Assembly: GCF_013368755.1 (NCBI RefSeq)
Contig: NC_049564.1
Location: forward strand, 256,001 to 320,000
Source: Talaromyces rugulosus
Lineage: Eukaryota; Ascomycota; Eurotiomycetes; Eurotiales; Trichocomaceae
Length of the DNA: 64,000 nucleotides
Reading direction: 5' to 3'
Shown here: positions 21,599 to 33,403 of the stretch, piece after piece
Layout of the letters: the number at the start of each line of letters is the position of its first letter
How positions within the stretch are numbered: position 1 is the stretch's first letter
Notes under the pieces: model-generated
What the model saw: the letters and a program-made list of their open reading frames with translations, nothing else
Told to the model about the DNA's origin: nothing
Database searches by the model: none
Made by a program: the position numbers and the translations under genes

Positions 21599-23134
21599 AT
21601 CGTCGAGTTAAGGTTCTATACAGAGATATCGTCGTTATTATAGTCAATAAGGTCTGGTTGCAGCAACTAGAAAGGAGTACGTACTACGTAGTAAGCTTTG
21701 AGTGATATGAGGGGTCGAAACTTTCTCCACCTGCCTGTTCTAGACACGGGACAACAATCCGCCGGTCCTCGCTGACCGTCTATGCAGACTATCCGTAGGA
21801 TGTCCACGGGTTATATTTTAATGTGAGGCATGCTACTAGTATTCTATAGGCCTAGTTTATTTAGTATTGCCGCAACGGTCTGTAGCTCTGCAGCCTTCTA
21901 ATTGGCCGGGACGCAGGATCCTGAATCCTTTGGGGAAGCCTGGAAACACCTTATTCTGTAGGATTGCCGCCACTAATATTATAAGGCAGCTAAAAACCTT
22001 TTCTCACACTAGAAGATAAGTGACTAATCTGCCTACCTTCAGAGTTAATTTTCCATCGTACCAAGGCTAGCCCCGTCCCCGCATACTTGTTCACCTTTCG
22101 ACGCTTCCCCATTGGTAGCCCTGGATAGACTACATACCAGCCAGCGGCCGCCAGCAAGGGACCGTGGTCCACGCGGGTAAGTAATCCTGCATTCTTTTAT
22201 ATTTCGTGACCAGAAGCCACAGTTGGGCATGTGTGGCCCCTAGCCGAAGCCCTGACAGAACTTCAGTTATAGACTTGCAGCTCTCATAGGCACAGGGGAG
22301 CCGCCGGTTAACTGATCAGCAATGATAGTGTCAATACAAATACCCCTACAAGCCAGCACTTTTAAGCTTTAATATGTACTAGTTCGTTTTCGATTAATGT
22401 TCAAAAAACTGCCATTTTACCGGGTGGCGAGTGTCTCGCCAATAATTTAACCCTTGATAGACGCGATGTTATCATATTTCCGAATTTGGACATTCCAGCC
22501 CCTTCGCGCCGGCAGCTGCCGATGTCAAACATCTCCCCACACTGACATGCTCCTGTTTCGAGAAGAAAAATTGGAGGTGATTGTGTTTACGCCACGTTTT
22601 CCAAAGGTCATAGCTTCCCCCAACTAGAACAATCAATTACATTGCTTAGAGCACATAATCCGTACTTTTAAATAAGAACTGCTCTAAGAAACGCACGCGT
22701 ATCTCTAATTCTCGTCAATTATAACATGACACGACCTTCGCGCGATTGAATTAAATGCGTCCGTAGAGTCAACCTTACCAATACAATATGTTTTATTATG
22801 ACGTTGCGGCCTCCGTCCTCAGTGATGAGGGCAAAACTAACTTCCTAAAACGGAAGATTCATCACAGCCCAATGCTTCCGCTTTTAGACAAGAGAGACCA
22901 GTGGCGCTTCCTGAACACATCTCCTGCGCCATCATAATTTCGAAACCTGCATATCTCATTCTTGATGGCTGTTTCTGTCATGATGGACACAAGCTATATA
23001 AACCCTCCGTGAATCTCGTTTTGTTCAAAATAAATCATTAACAGTCTTCACCAACATCGTCTATCTTGCTCATCAATGGTTATTCATTTATTCAAAAATA
23101 CATACACAACCCTATACACACTGGATAGCAAAAC
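21599..23134. other. Intergenic, 1.5 kb
   Basis: No gene recognised. A palindromic motif agtacgtactacgtagt lies at 21676-21692. The right end is the promoter of the GPI-anchored wall protein, with a TATA box at 22995-23002. Confidence 0.45.
22995..23002 (+). promoter_or_regulatory. TATA box
   Basis: Sequence tatataaa, about 133 bp upstream of the start of the Pro-rich wall protein and in the same orientation. Confidence 0.55.
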
Positions 23135-24955
23135 ATGGTGAACTCCAAGCTTACCTTGCTGGTCTTCGCTAGCTCAGCCCTCTCTGCTGTCGTCCCACGA
23201 GAAGATCCAGAGGCTGGTCATGACCATCAGGCAGACCCTGAGTTGCTTCCTCCGTCTGCACCCTGGGGACCACCAGGCTCTGCTCCATCCAATGCAGAGC
23301 ATCATTTCCCCGGATACTCAATCGGCGAACATGAACATGGAGAGTCCGGCTTCTTCCCTCCGCCAGAATTCACAATGTCAGCACCACTTCAAGCTGCTGC
23401 TACTGGTGCTCCCGGAGCTGGCCCTTTCCCCGAACAACAACAACCACATTATCCAACGCCAGCATCATTCAATTCCATCACACAGCCCAGTAGTGATGGT
23501 CCTGTTCCTCCCTTCGGGTCAGTGCCAACACAAGCGCCTCAGGTGGTAGATTCGTCTTATCCAGCGGACACTTCTGGCCATGCACCACCGGCACCGGGGT
23601 CTTCGCACATTAGACCGCCCCCGCGTCCATCTGGTGAACCAATTCGGCCACTGTCCACGTTCACTCAAACCCCACGACCACACCCAAGCAACGGAGCACC
23701 TCCCCAGCCTTCTCAAGGTGTTGAAGCTGGTGGCCATCCACCTTTTGACCACCCTGAGTCATCTTTTGGTTCATATGGTCCGCCTCCAGGTCCTCCACAT
23801 GCTATCCCCACGGAACCAGCCAAGCCCAGCGAAGACGCCCACCCTAAAGAGCCAACTGGCGATACTGAAGGCCCAGGTCCAAAGCATGCCTATGGTGGGC
23901 CTCCACCTCCCTTCCAAGAAGGCTCTGGAGAACCACCTCACCCATCTGGTCCAGAAGGACAGCCGCCTCATCCTGGCCCCGATGGGCCACCAGGAGGACC
24001 ACCGGGAGAACCCCCTCATTCACTCCAGCCAGAGTGGCAACAACCGCACCCTGAAGGACAATCGCCTCATTCTGGTGGAGCCCCTCCCCCTCAGACAGAC
24101 CTTGGAGAAACTCCTCACCCATCTGGTTCAGAAGGACAACCCCCTCACCCTGGGCCTGGTGGACCGCCGGGGAAAACTCCTCACTTGCCTCAACCAGAGG
24201 AACAACAACCTCATCCAGAAGGACAGCCACCTCATTCTTATGGTGGGCCTCCTCCATCTCAACCAGAAGGCCATCCTGCAGAACTTGGTGATCATCAAGG
24301 AGGACCACCGTGTCCCTATGCGGCGGAGCATGGTCGACCACCTTTCGGTGAAGAGCCCTCCGGTTCTCCCGCAGGTCCAAGAGAGCAAGGCAGTGGATCG
24401 CCTCCCTTCCACGTTGGTATTCCTGAGCAACACAACCCTCACCCCATTGGCGAGCTAGCAGAGGACCATGGTGATCATCCTATGCCTCCTCATGCCATGC
24501 CAGAGGGCGAGCCCCCATGCCCAGAAGAACACCCGGAGCCTCCGCACAATCCCCATTCGTCGCTGCCTGTTTTGGGACTCGGTATGTGTTGTACTCAGCC
24601 TTGATACACTGACTAAGTATGTCGCTAACTGTGATAAGCATCCTCGGGAAAATCGGCACCCGGACCAGGCGCACCTTCAGGTGGAAAGCCTGGATCTAGA
24701 GAATTCGAAAAACCTCACAGCTCAAGCGTTGCAGCTCCATCGCGCTCTCCATTGCCCTCAAAAGCTTCTATGACAAAGCAGTCGCCGCCACAGCCAGCCC
24801 AGCCAACCCAGCCAACACAGAAAACCACTGGTGCTCCTAGTCCAAAGCAATCGCCTGCCCAGTTCTCTAGCAATGCCGTCATGTCGAAGAAGGCTATTTC
24901 CACTGGCTTGGCTGGTGTGGTTATTGGGCTCCTTCTAGTACCATTTTTCCTTTAG
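23135..24955 (+). CDS. GPI-anchored Pro/His/Gly/Glu-rich cell-wall protein
   Basis: Secreted surface protein of 587 residues from exons 23135-24581 and 24639-24955 (57-nt intron, branch gctaac). Residues 1-18 are a signal peptide (VNSKLTLLVFASSALSAV) ending near a VVPRE site. The body is extremely rich in Pro, Gly, His and Glu, with PPHP, GPPG and EGQPPH motifs and two long imperfect tandem units. The C-terminal exon adds a Ser/Thr/Pro/Gln-rich stalk and the tail KKAISTGLAGVVIGLLLVPF, a short hydrophobic run ending the protein, preceded by small residues SSNA: a GPI-attachment signal. It probably sits in the plasma membrane or wall. No enzymatic domain; the His-rich composition could bind metal ions, which is speculation. 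Confidence 0.82.
23927..24280 (+). repeat. Two imperfect 177-bp tandem coding repeats
   Basis: Units begin at 23927 and 24104 with GEPPHPSGPEGQPPHPG and GETPHPSGSEGQPPHPG and share EQQPHPEGQ-type cores. Within each unit shorter PPHP/GPPG motifs recur, so the array likely grew by slippage and duplication. Confidence 0.75.
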
Positions 24956-26558
24956 ATTAATTCTTCTCCTTGTTTCTTTAATTGGTGTTATTTTCACTGT
25001 GCTTTTTAGTCGTGTTTTTGATACTTGTCACATATTGTTTTAATACGTTGAACATATAATATAACAATGATAATACTTGGAATTTATCTACTTCGTTTTA
25101 GGTTGCCTTATGAGAAGATAATTCAATGTTAGTACTATCAATGGCGTCAGATATATACCATTTTTATCTTATTTTTTCATCTGTAAATCGGTTGACCACG
25201 GGCTTTTATTTTACTTTGTCGAAGTAGGATTTGATATGCTTTTATCCAATCCTCATTAGGCTCTTCAGGATTTTGAGAAACGACAAGACTCCGAGACCAC
25301 ATGTAGTGTCAACATTTTTGGACCGCCACGAATTGCTAAGAGACTGTACGGTGCATGTATGAGGAATTTCTTGTTTCTTCAAGCGTTTCTATTTGAGGTT
25401 AGTTGCTATTGTGCTATAGGGGCCACCAATACTATATATAGCTCGAATGAGGTTCCATTGGATATTTGAGGATGCTAAACATTACAGTTGTCACTTTTCT
25501 AGCACTAGGGCTAGAATAATTCCTCGTAAAGATTCAAATTTGTACTAGTAGTGATATCTTAATTTGCGATTTCGTTAGCCTGTCGGGGACTTTTGTAGAA
25601 ACTAGACAAAAACAATAATGATGAACGCGCAATGCACGTAGCCAAGAAGACCGGGTTACCCGTGTGAAGTCAACAGTTAGCAAAGGTGTAACTCTCTGTA
25701 ATAATTAAACTCATTAAGGTTGCATACTTCATGCAAGGGCCTCTCTATGTGTGTGACCGGCAAATACTAGTTTCCCCATCCATTCTACGTATTTCGCACC
25801 ACCGAGTCAAGCCACTCTTAAACAGACAGGGACGATTATTATTAAGAAAGGTGCTCGTATAGATTGGCACGTGTGCTAGCATAGGCAACGATGGTCAGCC
25901 TTCGTATAGCCACGTAATTACTTTGAGCTGTCTAGCGTAGAGAAACCCCCCTGAATTTCTTCACATCAATGTGGATTTATAAAAATCAGTAAGCAGCCCT
26001 GCGACGGTCGCTTATCCACTTCTGTAGCACTGGGGGTTTAAAGTAGTATCTAAAATCATGACTAATGCAATGAATTATTGCCCTAGCTTCTGGTAGCCTG
26101 CCAACGATGTTGATCAAGAGCGATTAGTTTCGGCTTTAGGCTCTATCTTACAGTTTCCCGATCGCTGAAGAGACGTCTAGAGTATCATTACGGAGCACAA
26201 GCATGAATCGGGTTTACTCTTTTTAGGCCAAGCTGCCCACCCTGGCTGAGACCGGTCTAGCTACCGTTACATGCGGCGTCAGCCGAAAACCACCGGCTTT
26301 GTTAAGGGCGAATCTCGCTGCTTTTATTTCTCCCAAAGACCAATCACCGTCGCCAGGATCTAGGGCCAGACATTATTATTGAAACAAAAAAGTAACATTG
26401 TTTTAGTAAGCTTTGTGCTGTCAATATAGAGGCTTGTTTTGATTTTATGTGAGATGCGTGCCACCTATAAAGCAAACAACACATCTCACGTTGACTGACT
26501 GCGAATATTCACCACTGACGGCACAGCGTCGACTATTTGAATAAAACACCTGAACAAG
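24956..26558. other. Intergenic, 1.6 kb
   Basis: AT-rich, no protein or RNA gene recognised. The right end contains the promoter of the secreted CVNH lectin. Confidence 0.45.
26466..26471 (+). promoter_or_regulatory. TATA box
   Basis: TATAAA about 90 bp upstream of the ATG of the secreted CVNH protein. Confidence 0.5.
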
Positions 26559-27481
26559 ATGTCTAAAACCAAGATGTTTACCCTGCTCGCCCTTGCAGGC
26601 TCCCGGGCACAAGCTACTCCGGTGGCAAGGGCATCTGGATTTTCCTCTGTTTGCAGCGACATCAGCCTGGACAGCCATTTTTGGCTCCATGCAACTTGCC
26701 CGGATGACTCTGGTGCCTCGGTAAACAGTACCGTATACTTGCCCCTGTGGATTGAGAATGATCAAGGAAAGTTGGCCGTACGTTTCCCCTACTTCCGAAT
26801 AAGTAATCGCCACAGCTAACAAGACGGTAACAATAGTGGAAAGACGAGTACGTTGGCCCTACAATGCCATGGAAATGAAGGAAAGCAAACTAACAATATC
26901 GTTCGATGCAGTGGCAATTTTGAGTATTACTGCTCCGACTACGCCTTGCTTAATAGCGGTAGTACTCTTGAGGCTTATTGCCAGGGCACTTTCAGAAACC
27001 AAAGCGGCAACTCAACCCTGGACCTTGGTACGGTTTACTCCAAAGATTCTAACTATCTCTTTCTGACCACAGTGTGTGTTGAAATACAGAGGAACACATC
27101 GCAAACTACAATGGCCACTTGCTTTCCGACTTGGATGGCAGTCCGGACACGCCCACCAGCTCGTCTACTGTCCCTGTTCCCGCAGACCCTTCCCTGGACA
27201 TTACATTCTCCTCGGATAATACTAACTGTGAGAACGGAATTGCATGGCCTACCACTGGCCCTGAAGATTGCTGGTCCTTTACTTACGCCACTGGACGCGC
27301 CACGCCCTTTGACTCTATCCAGATAACCACCAACCCAGGCTGGTCGATTGAAGGATACAACGCGTCAGACTGCTCGGGAACTCCATCGTGGACAGCTTCT
27401 TCGAACGATAACCAGTGCGTGGCATTCAATAACGGAAGTCTCGCGTACTTCAAAATGACCCCCTTGTGGAACTGGGACTGA
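26559..27481 (+). CDS. Secreted CVNH lectin with a Cys-containing C-terminal domain; includes an 11-nt micro-exon
   Basis: Secreted protein of 245 residues from exons 26559-26777, 26837-26847, 26912-27027 and 27090-27481. N-terminal signal (MSKTKMFTLLALAGSRAQA). The CVNH domain (about 26-130) is clear after splicing: FSSVCSDISLDSHFWLHATC, LPLWIENDQGKLAWKDDGNF, YYCSDYALLNSGSTLEAYC, STLDLEEHIANYNGHLLSDL, keeping the paired Cys residues. Exon 2 is only 11 nt (TGGAAAGACGA); skipping it places a stop four codons later. A Ser/Thr/Pro linker then leads to a second domain of about 95 residues with three Cys (DNTNCENGIAW, EDCWSF, ASDCSGTPSW) that I cannot assign. CVNH proteins bind high-mannose glycans; likely an extracellular lectin. 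The second CVNH gene of this window, but of different architecture. Confidence 0.82.
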
Positions 27482-28818
27482 GAGTGTGACTGAAGGGTAT
27501 CTGGTGACTACTATTGGGCGGACACTGGGAAATTCGATATTTCCTTGTTTCTGAGAGTTTCGGGCAGTTTACAAGGGTGGTTCTGACCACCGGATACGCT
27601 GAAATGAATTCAATGTTAGAAAACTAAAGTAAATCATTCGAAGCAGGGCTAACACGAGTCACATAGCTTGCAAATACTGGTTAAAAGATGCCGAGCGCGC
27701 TAGTAAAGACCTCTCCTCGATCGACAGTACTCCGTAGATTTGCAGGAACTAACAGACTAACCGTCTCCACTTTCGAAAACAAGATTGAACGAAAGACAAA
27801 GTTATACGTGATAAAGCATCTTGCAAGTTGATATTGGCGAGACAACCGACGCTGAAGTAGCCGCTTCCGGACTTCTGAACATAAAATTCAATATTACTTC
27901 CTTCGCAAACACCTAGAAGGGGTGACATCAAATATATTTAAATGACTACTGTATGGTTCCAGATGTCAAGCTGGCACACCCCGGTCTTGCCCTGCCTTGG
28001 CTACAATCTAAGGCTTTGATACGCAAATAAGTAGAACAATTGTGACATCACATATTATATTGCGATGTATCCTTTGTATCAGTAATGATTGACCAACCTA
28101 CAAAAATGCAAAACAAAAATGCAAAATTAAAACTATATCTTTAAAGAAAAAACTCTAGCAGCACCTAGTCGTATGGCTCGGAATCTTACACGCCTCCCAA
28201 ATTCCTCAATTTGATATTATTAATAAATACCGAGTCGTTCTCACAGGATTCATGGCCTTTAAGAGCTTTAGCACTTATGTTGGTTGAGCCGTTAATTGTC
28301 CGGGCCTGCGTTTGGTTGCACGGAGAGAATGCCGACATTCCACTCATATGAGTTTATCAAAACCAAATATCAAACGGAACGGCCGGACGGGGTCACCCCA
28401 TTTAAAGTTCACTTGCCCGCCTTGTCAAGCCCTGTACGTGTGAATTGCGCCGGAACAGCGCGTCCGAGCTCAGGGTGACTGTCGCCCGCACTCCACCAGA
28501 CTCGCACTACATGCCAATCACTGCCTAGGAACAAGGCTCAACTCCGCCCTGGACTAGGTCTGCTCCCCGGATTGTCTCCGCATGAGTATGGCTAGCATGG
28601 CTGGCTACGTCAAACCCCGGACTGCCGGCAGATGTATGGGCTGTGGGTACAGAACATGACTAACCTCAACTGGCTCTTGTATGAAACCACGACAGAGCCC
28701 GTTTTTAAAGGTAACGGATTCCAAAATATAAGAACAAAAACTAAACACCACTCTATGGAATAAATTCGGAATCTCAGTTCTTGCTGTCACATTAGACTTG
28801 ACCAAAAAGATCGAGAAC
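27482..28818. other. Intergenic, 1.3 kb
   Basis: No gene assigned. A minus frame at 27749-27931 reads PLLGVCEGSNIEFYVQ and SGSGYFSVGCLAN, which looks protein-like but has no start-to-stop support and no family I recognise. Confidence 0.4.
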
Positions 28819-30599
28819 ATGAAGGACCAGGATATCGTCGGCCATGCGCTGGCCGCGGTTTTACCTCAATATGACCGACCCTGGTTTCGCATTTCACATC
28901 TGCTACGGCTAAACCTCATACTTATCGTGCCGTTGATGTCCTCTGCAGTTGCTGGATACGATGGTACTTTATTCTTCCGCCGATTTTTGCCGTTGAAATG
29001 AGACTAATAGCAAGACATCCAGGCTCCATGATGAACGCTCTTCAAGCAACCAGCCAATGGAAAAACTACTTTAACAATCCCACTGGCTCTGTTCTCGGCG
29101 TTGTCAACGCGGCCCAGTCCATCGGCAGCTTTATTTCCCTGCCTTTTATCGGGCATTTATCGGACAGGATTGGTCGCAAGTATACGTTGCTCTCCGGTGC
29201 GATTGTGATTGTTGTTGCATCTGCCATCCAAGCAGCCTCTGTCAATTATGGCATGTTTGTTTTTTCAAGGGTCCTCGTGGGCGTGGGCTCGATGCTGGTC
29301 GTGCAGCCGTCACCAATGCTAATCACAGAACTGGCATATCCTACCCATCGGGGAAAATACACCAGGTATGCTTCTGCTCGTATTAAATAGTCCTAAAGCC
29401 ATTGATGCATTCATTTACTAACATCATGAAAGCGCATTCTGGACTATTTATTTCGTTGGCGGCATTCTAGCTTCGTGGGCTATTTTCGGCACAAACAAGC
29501 ATCTCACGGACGATTGGGTGTGGAGGGCGCCATCTATTCTTCAAGCGGGCTTTCCAGTTCTTCAAATAATATTCTGGTGGTTTGTGCCGGAGTCTCCTAG
29601 GTATGAACGATTTTTAGCACCCATATAACAAAACACAGTTTAACCGAAAATGATAGATGGCTCATTGCCAACGGACGATCCGAGGAAGCTGTTCAGACAC
29701 TGGCACGTTTCCACACTGGGGGTGACTCTACTCACCCATTGATTCAATTCGAGGTTGAGGAAATTGGACGCACTATCGAAATGGAAAAACTGGCAGCAAA
29801 AACCAGCTGGAAGACGTTGGTCCAGACACCGGGAAACAGGAAAAGAACATTTATCGCCATCTGCGTGGGTGCATTTGCACAGTACAATGTAAGAAGCATT
29901 TCTACTCGTAATGTAATGAAAATAGTGCGAATTCTAATACTTTCTATCTAGGGTATTGCAGTCGTTTCATACTACCTGTCCCTTGTGCTCGATACCGTTG
30001 GAATCACGGATCCCGACACCCAGACATTGATTAACGGATTGCTCAACATTTTCAACTTCGTAATCGCCCTCAGTGCGGCCATGCTTGTCGATCGACTCGG
30101 TCGGCGTACGCTGTTTCTCTGGTCTGCTGTGGGCATGCTGATATCGTTCGTTATCTGGACTGCTTGTTCGGCCGTGTTTGACAGCACAGGCAACACATCG
30201 CTTGGCCGGACAGTGATTGCCTTTGTATTCATCTACTCGTTTCATTACGACATAGCTTACACTCCGCTGCTTCTCGGGTATCCGACGGAGATCTTCCCAT
30301 ACTCTATTCGCAGTAAGGGCCTAACGCTTGAGCTGCTGGCTGTGTACGGATCACTTATCGTTCTGGCGTTTGTCAACCCAATTGCTTTGGACAATGTCGG
30401 GTGGCATTATTACATCTTCTTCTGTTGCTTTGATGTGGTTGTCTTGGCTGTCACATACTTTGTCTTTCCAGAAACTAAGGGCTATTCTCTCGAGGAGATT
30501 GCGGAAGTGTTTGATGGCCCTGGTGTCGTGGGCGAGGTCAGCTGGGCAGGGTTGAAGAAGACCGATGAGGAGCTCGAACATGCGGAGCATGTACATTAG
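28819..30599 (+). CDS. MFS sugar transporter (hexose/lactose permease type)
   Basis: Plasma-membrane sugar/proton symporter of 511 residues with twelve predicted helices. Exons: 28819-28963, 29023-29365, 29433-29600, 29657-29888, 29952-30599; introns of 56-67 nt, all phases agree. Sugar-porter signatures: VAGYDGSMMNALQAT in helix 1, LSDRIGRKYTLL in loop 2-3, ELAYPTHRGKYTSAFW, PESPRWLIANGRSEEA at the start of the central loop, VDRLGRRTLFL in loop 8-9, and PETKGYSLEEIAEVF at the end. The composition YPTEIFPYSIRSKGL is usual for lactose permease-like members. ATG 28819 was chosen because the codons before it contain no other ATG. It is tail-to-tail with the Zn2Cys6 regulator ending 118 bp away, a layout suggesting but not proving a sugar-responsive pair. 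Confidence 0.92.
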
Positions 30600-30716
30600 A
30601 TTTGTATTTAATACTACATAACAGGAAGAAAAATTCCTTGCTTTTTGTTGATTTTCTCTTGAAGTATTCTTTCACAATTGTGCAAAGCATCTGTGGAATT
30701 CATTTAGTGAGATCCA

Positions 30717-33087
30717 TTACCATCCTACCAAATGAGAAGACGCAATATTGTTCACATCTTGACTATCGGCCCATACTTCTAACACCTTGTCAATATCTAG
30801 GTGCGAATACTGTAAGTCGAAGAACTGTGGTGGTAGAGCAGAAAAATTGATCGTAACCTGTCGTTCGGCACAAGCAGCTCTCAGAACTTTTTCTAAACGG
30901 CCTGTATAAGGAAAAAAATATTGAATTAGCACGAAACTAATTTCTGTATTCTCATAAAATTGGTACGAAGAAGAGAGACCATACGGGCTAGATTCCATCT
31001 TTGTCCGCATACACGAAGGCTATATATGAGCAGATCGATGTTTCGGGGTGTCTCGACGCCTGTTATGCGCGCATGCACTGATGGAGATATTAGAAAACCG
31101 TATGTATAGCTTGAAGTATATTCTGAAAAAAGACGTACCGAGGAAGAAGCGTGCTGCCACGAATAAAGGAAAAATGAGATGCGGGCTCATATTCTCCAAA
31201 TCAGCATCGCTGACACTGCGCACCACTGTGGTCATCTCGTCACTCGCATCTAGACAACGTTGTATTGCGTGGTAAAACGGGCCATGAGGTCGCTCAATGT
31301 CATTTGCTGGGAATGCAAGTCGTTGATAGAGCGCGATAATAGCCATGTCATACATGGCAAAGGATAGTATTGCGACTGGATCAAATGAGGCCTTTTCTGG
31401 AGTCGGAACTATGCTTCCATTTACCAGAGAGGATATTTCAGTCACTGCAGAAGGGGTCGCGTTGACGGCAGGCCCAGGTGCCGCGGTAGTTGAGTAATGC
31501 GGATTATAATACCCTCCCTTGAATCCGTTTTGGAACAATGGAGAGCCTGCGCGGCATTTTTGTAGGCGCTCATCCACGTTCTTACACTCTGCTTGCCATT
31601 TTGCACGTCCATGTACAGAGCGCCGATCAAATGGCTGCTGTAGGAATTGGTGTACAACATACAGCTCATTTGCAACCAGGTTGACGTACGAAGTGAAGCT
31701 CGACGAGGTCTCAAGGTCCTCAAAAGATGCGACCGATATACAGAATTCAGGAAATGCCGTTGTCCAAATATCCTCTCCACAAGGATACAGGGCTGGGTTG
31801 TCTTGGTACCCAGCCATATAGGAGGCCGAGGATGACGAGGATGTTGCTGACGGCGTAGCAATCGTCATATGAGGACGTGAAAGTGAGAGATTCCACGCGG
31901 CACCCATAGTGGATGATCCATCCAGAAGCTCTGTCATCCAGTATGCTCTGGTCTTTTCTTCTTGGTCGATCAAGGTGTTTGGAAACGGAAGCATTCGCGG
32001 TGGCAGCACGGATGGGTTGGAAAAATTGCCACACTGATGTACTACCAAGTCTTGCAAGCCAAGCTGCATTGCCATTCTGGTTGAAAGGGAGAGTCAGATA
32101 AGATCACACTTAATTTGGGTACGATGTTCGAAATGAAGGACACCACACCTTTTACAAAGCGCTATTAAATTCCAAAATTTGGACAATTTTCCGTTGCCAT
32201 ACTCCAGCACGCTTACTATGAGGACGGCCTGTAGCGAGGGCAAAGACAGCGAATCCATAGCATGTAGAGCAATATCTTGCGCATAATCTGCTGATATCAC
32301 CCGGCGTTGATCATGACTTAGGCTCGTGACGAAGCCGACATGGGGCAGCGTCACTGCCGCTATTGCTTTTAGCACCACGTACAGAGGCGATAATTCTAAG
32401 CTAATTGATATGTCTTGCAGTGTCTGCATGACTGTCGGCGGATGCAGAATGGGGAACCATCCGTGAAATTTATCGAACCAGGCGCTACATAGCTCGACGA
32501 AGGCACTGCGCGACGGGCTTCGTGTTTCGTCGTGCTCTGTAGGTGCTTGCATAGCAGGCGGTCCTGCGAGAGCAGATGAAAGGTCCTCGTTAATTTGATG
32601 GGTTGCGTCATTGGAATTCGAAGGAGGACTAGGGATCACTGGCGGTTGGTTATAATGAACATTTTCTGGCCGGGACTGAGGTCAGTAAACACCCAATAGC
32701 TAATTCAAACAAGCAAAGAGAGACCGTACGTGCAGTTAGTGTCTTGAGATCTCGAATTTCTGCCTCCAGTCTGTCCAGTCGATTCTCCAACTGTGATACA
32801 TATCCTGCTCTCAGGCCGCGTTTCTTCTCCGACGCAACGTACTGGCAAAGAGATGCGGTGCCATTCTTGACGCAGAAACTGCAGCTTGGCTTGATTCGAT
32901 CGCATTTGACCTTTCGCCGGCGACACAGGACACACCTAGACTAATGAGTCCTCGTTTTATATACGGGCCTTGTACTGGCCGTCGGGACAAACAGGCGTCA
33001 TACGTACACTGTCTTGCTTTTCGGAGCATATGCCGAAGAGTCACTTGCGTCGGACATGTGCTCGTCGGGGGTAGCTGGGGTCGCCAT
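30717..33087 (-). CDS. Zn2Cys6 transcription factor with fungal-specific regulatory domain
   Basis: Regulator of 677 residues in the joined model: exons 33087-33008, 32935-32725, 32675-32149, 32076-31139, 31077-30985, 30901-30717. Zinc cluster C28-x2-C31-x6-C38-x6-C45-x2-C48-x8-C57 (CVLCRRRKVKCD, SCSFC), basic linker, then a heptad coiled coil (VSQLENRLDRLEAEIRDL) for dimerisation. The middle domain carries FVELCSAWFDKFHGWFPILH and LCKRMAMQLGLQDL, as in the fungal transcription-factor domain; the C-terminus has QRWNLARRLEKVLRAA. The intron splitting the Arg codon there (donor gtatgg at 30984) restores this motif. Weak point: to stay in frame, intron 32676-32724 must use donor gtctct; the stronger-looking gtacgg six bases earlier breaks the frame. 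Neighbouring sugar transporter is a possible target. Confidence 0.85.
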
Positions 33088-33403
33088 GGTGTTGATATAT
33101 AGACTCCCGAGCGAGTTTTCTTCTTTCACCTTGAACAGAACTGTTGATGTGATAGAGGAGAAAATAGTTCTAGAGTCACGATGGCAGCCAACATGGATGG
33201 TATCGGCCGAAATACCGGGCCTTGTCGCCCGCGGCACATACCCCGCGCGTCGATCATTATACATACCGCATACCATACGATTGAATGGATACAAAATTGA
33301 AAAGGGTTTGAAGAAATGAAAAGACATTAATCCTCTATATCAACCAAGTAACTTGTATATAAAGAACCCCCTGATTATCAGCAGCATCGAACAATTGAGA
33401 CGA
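33088..33403. other. Intergenic, promoter side of the regulator
   Basis: 316 bp between the regulator start and the end of the P450 remnant. Nothing further recognised; the 3' half of the P450 is absent here. Confidence 0.4.

Noticed and set aside
23580..24458. Long alternative frames on both strands inside the Pro-rich wall protein
   Set aside because: Repeated GC-rich codons leave other frames open; only the frame with signal peptide and GPI tail makes sense.
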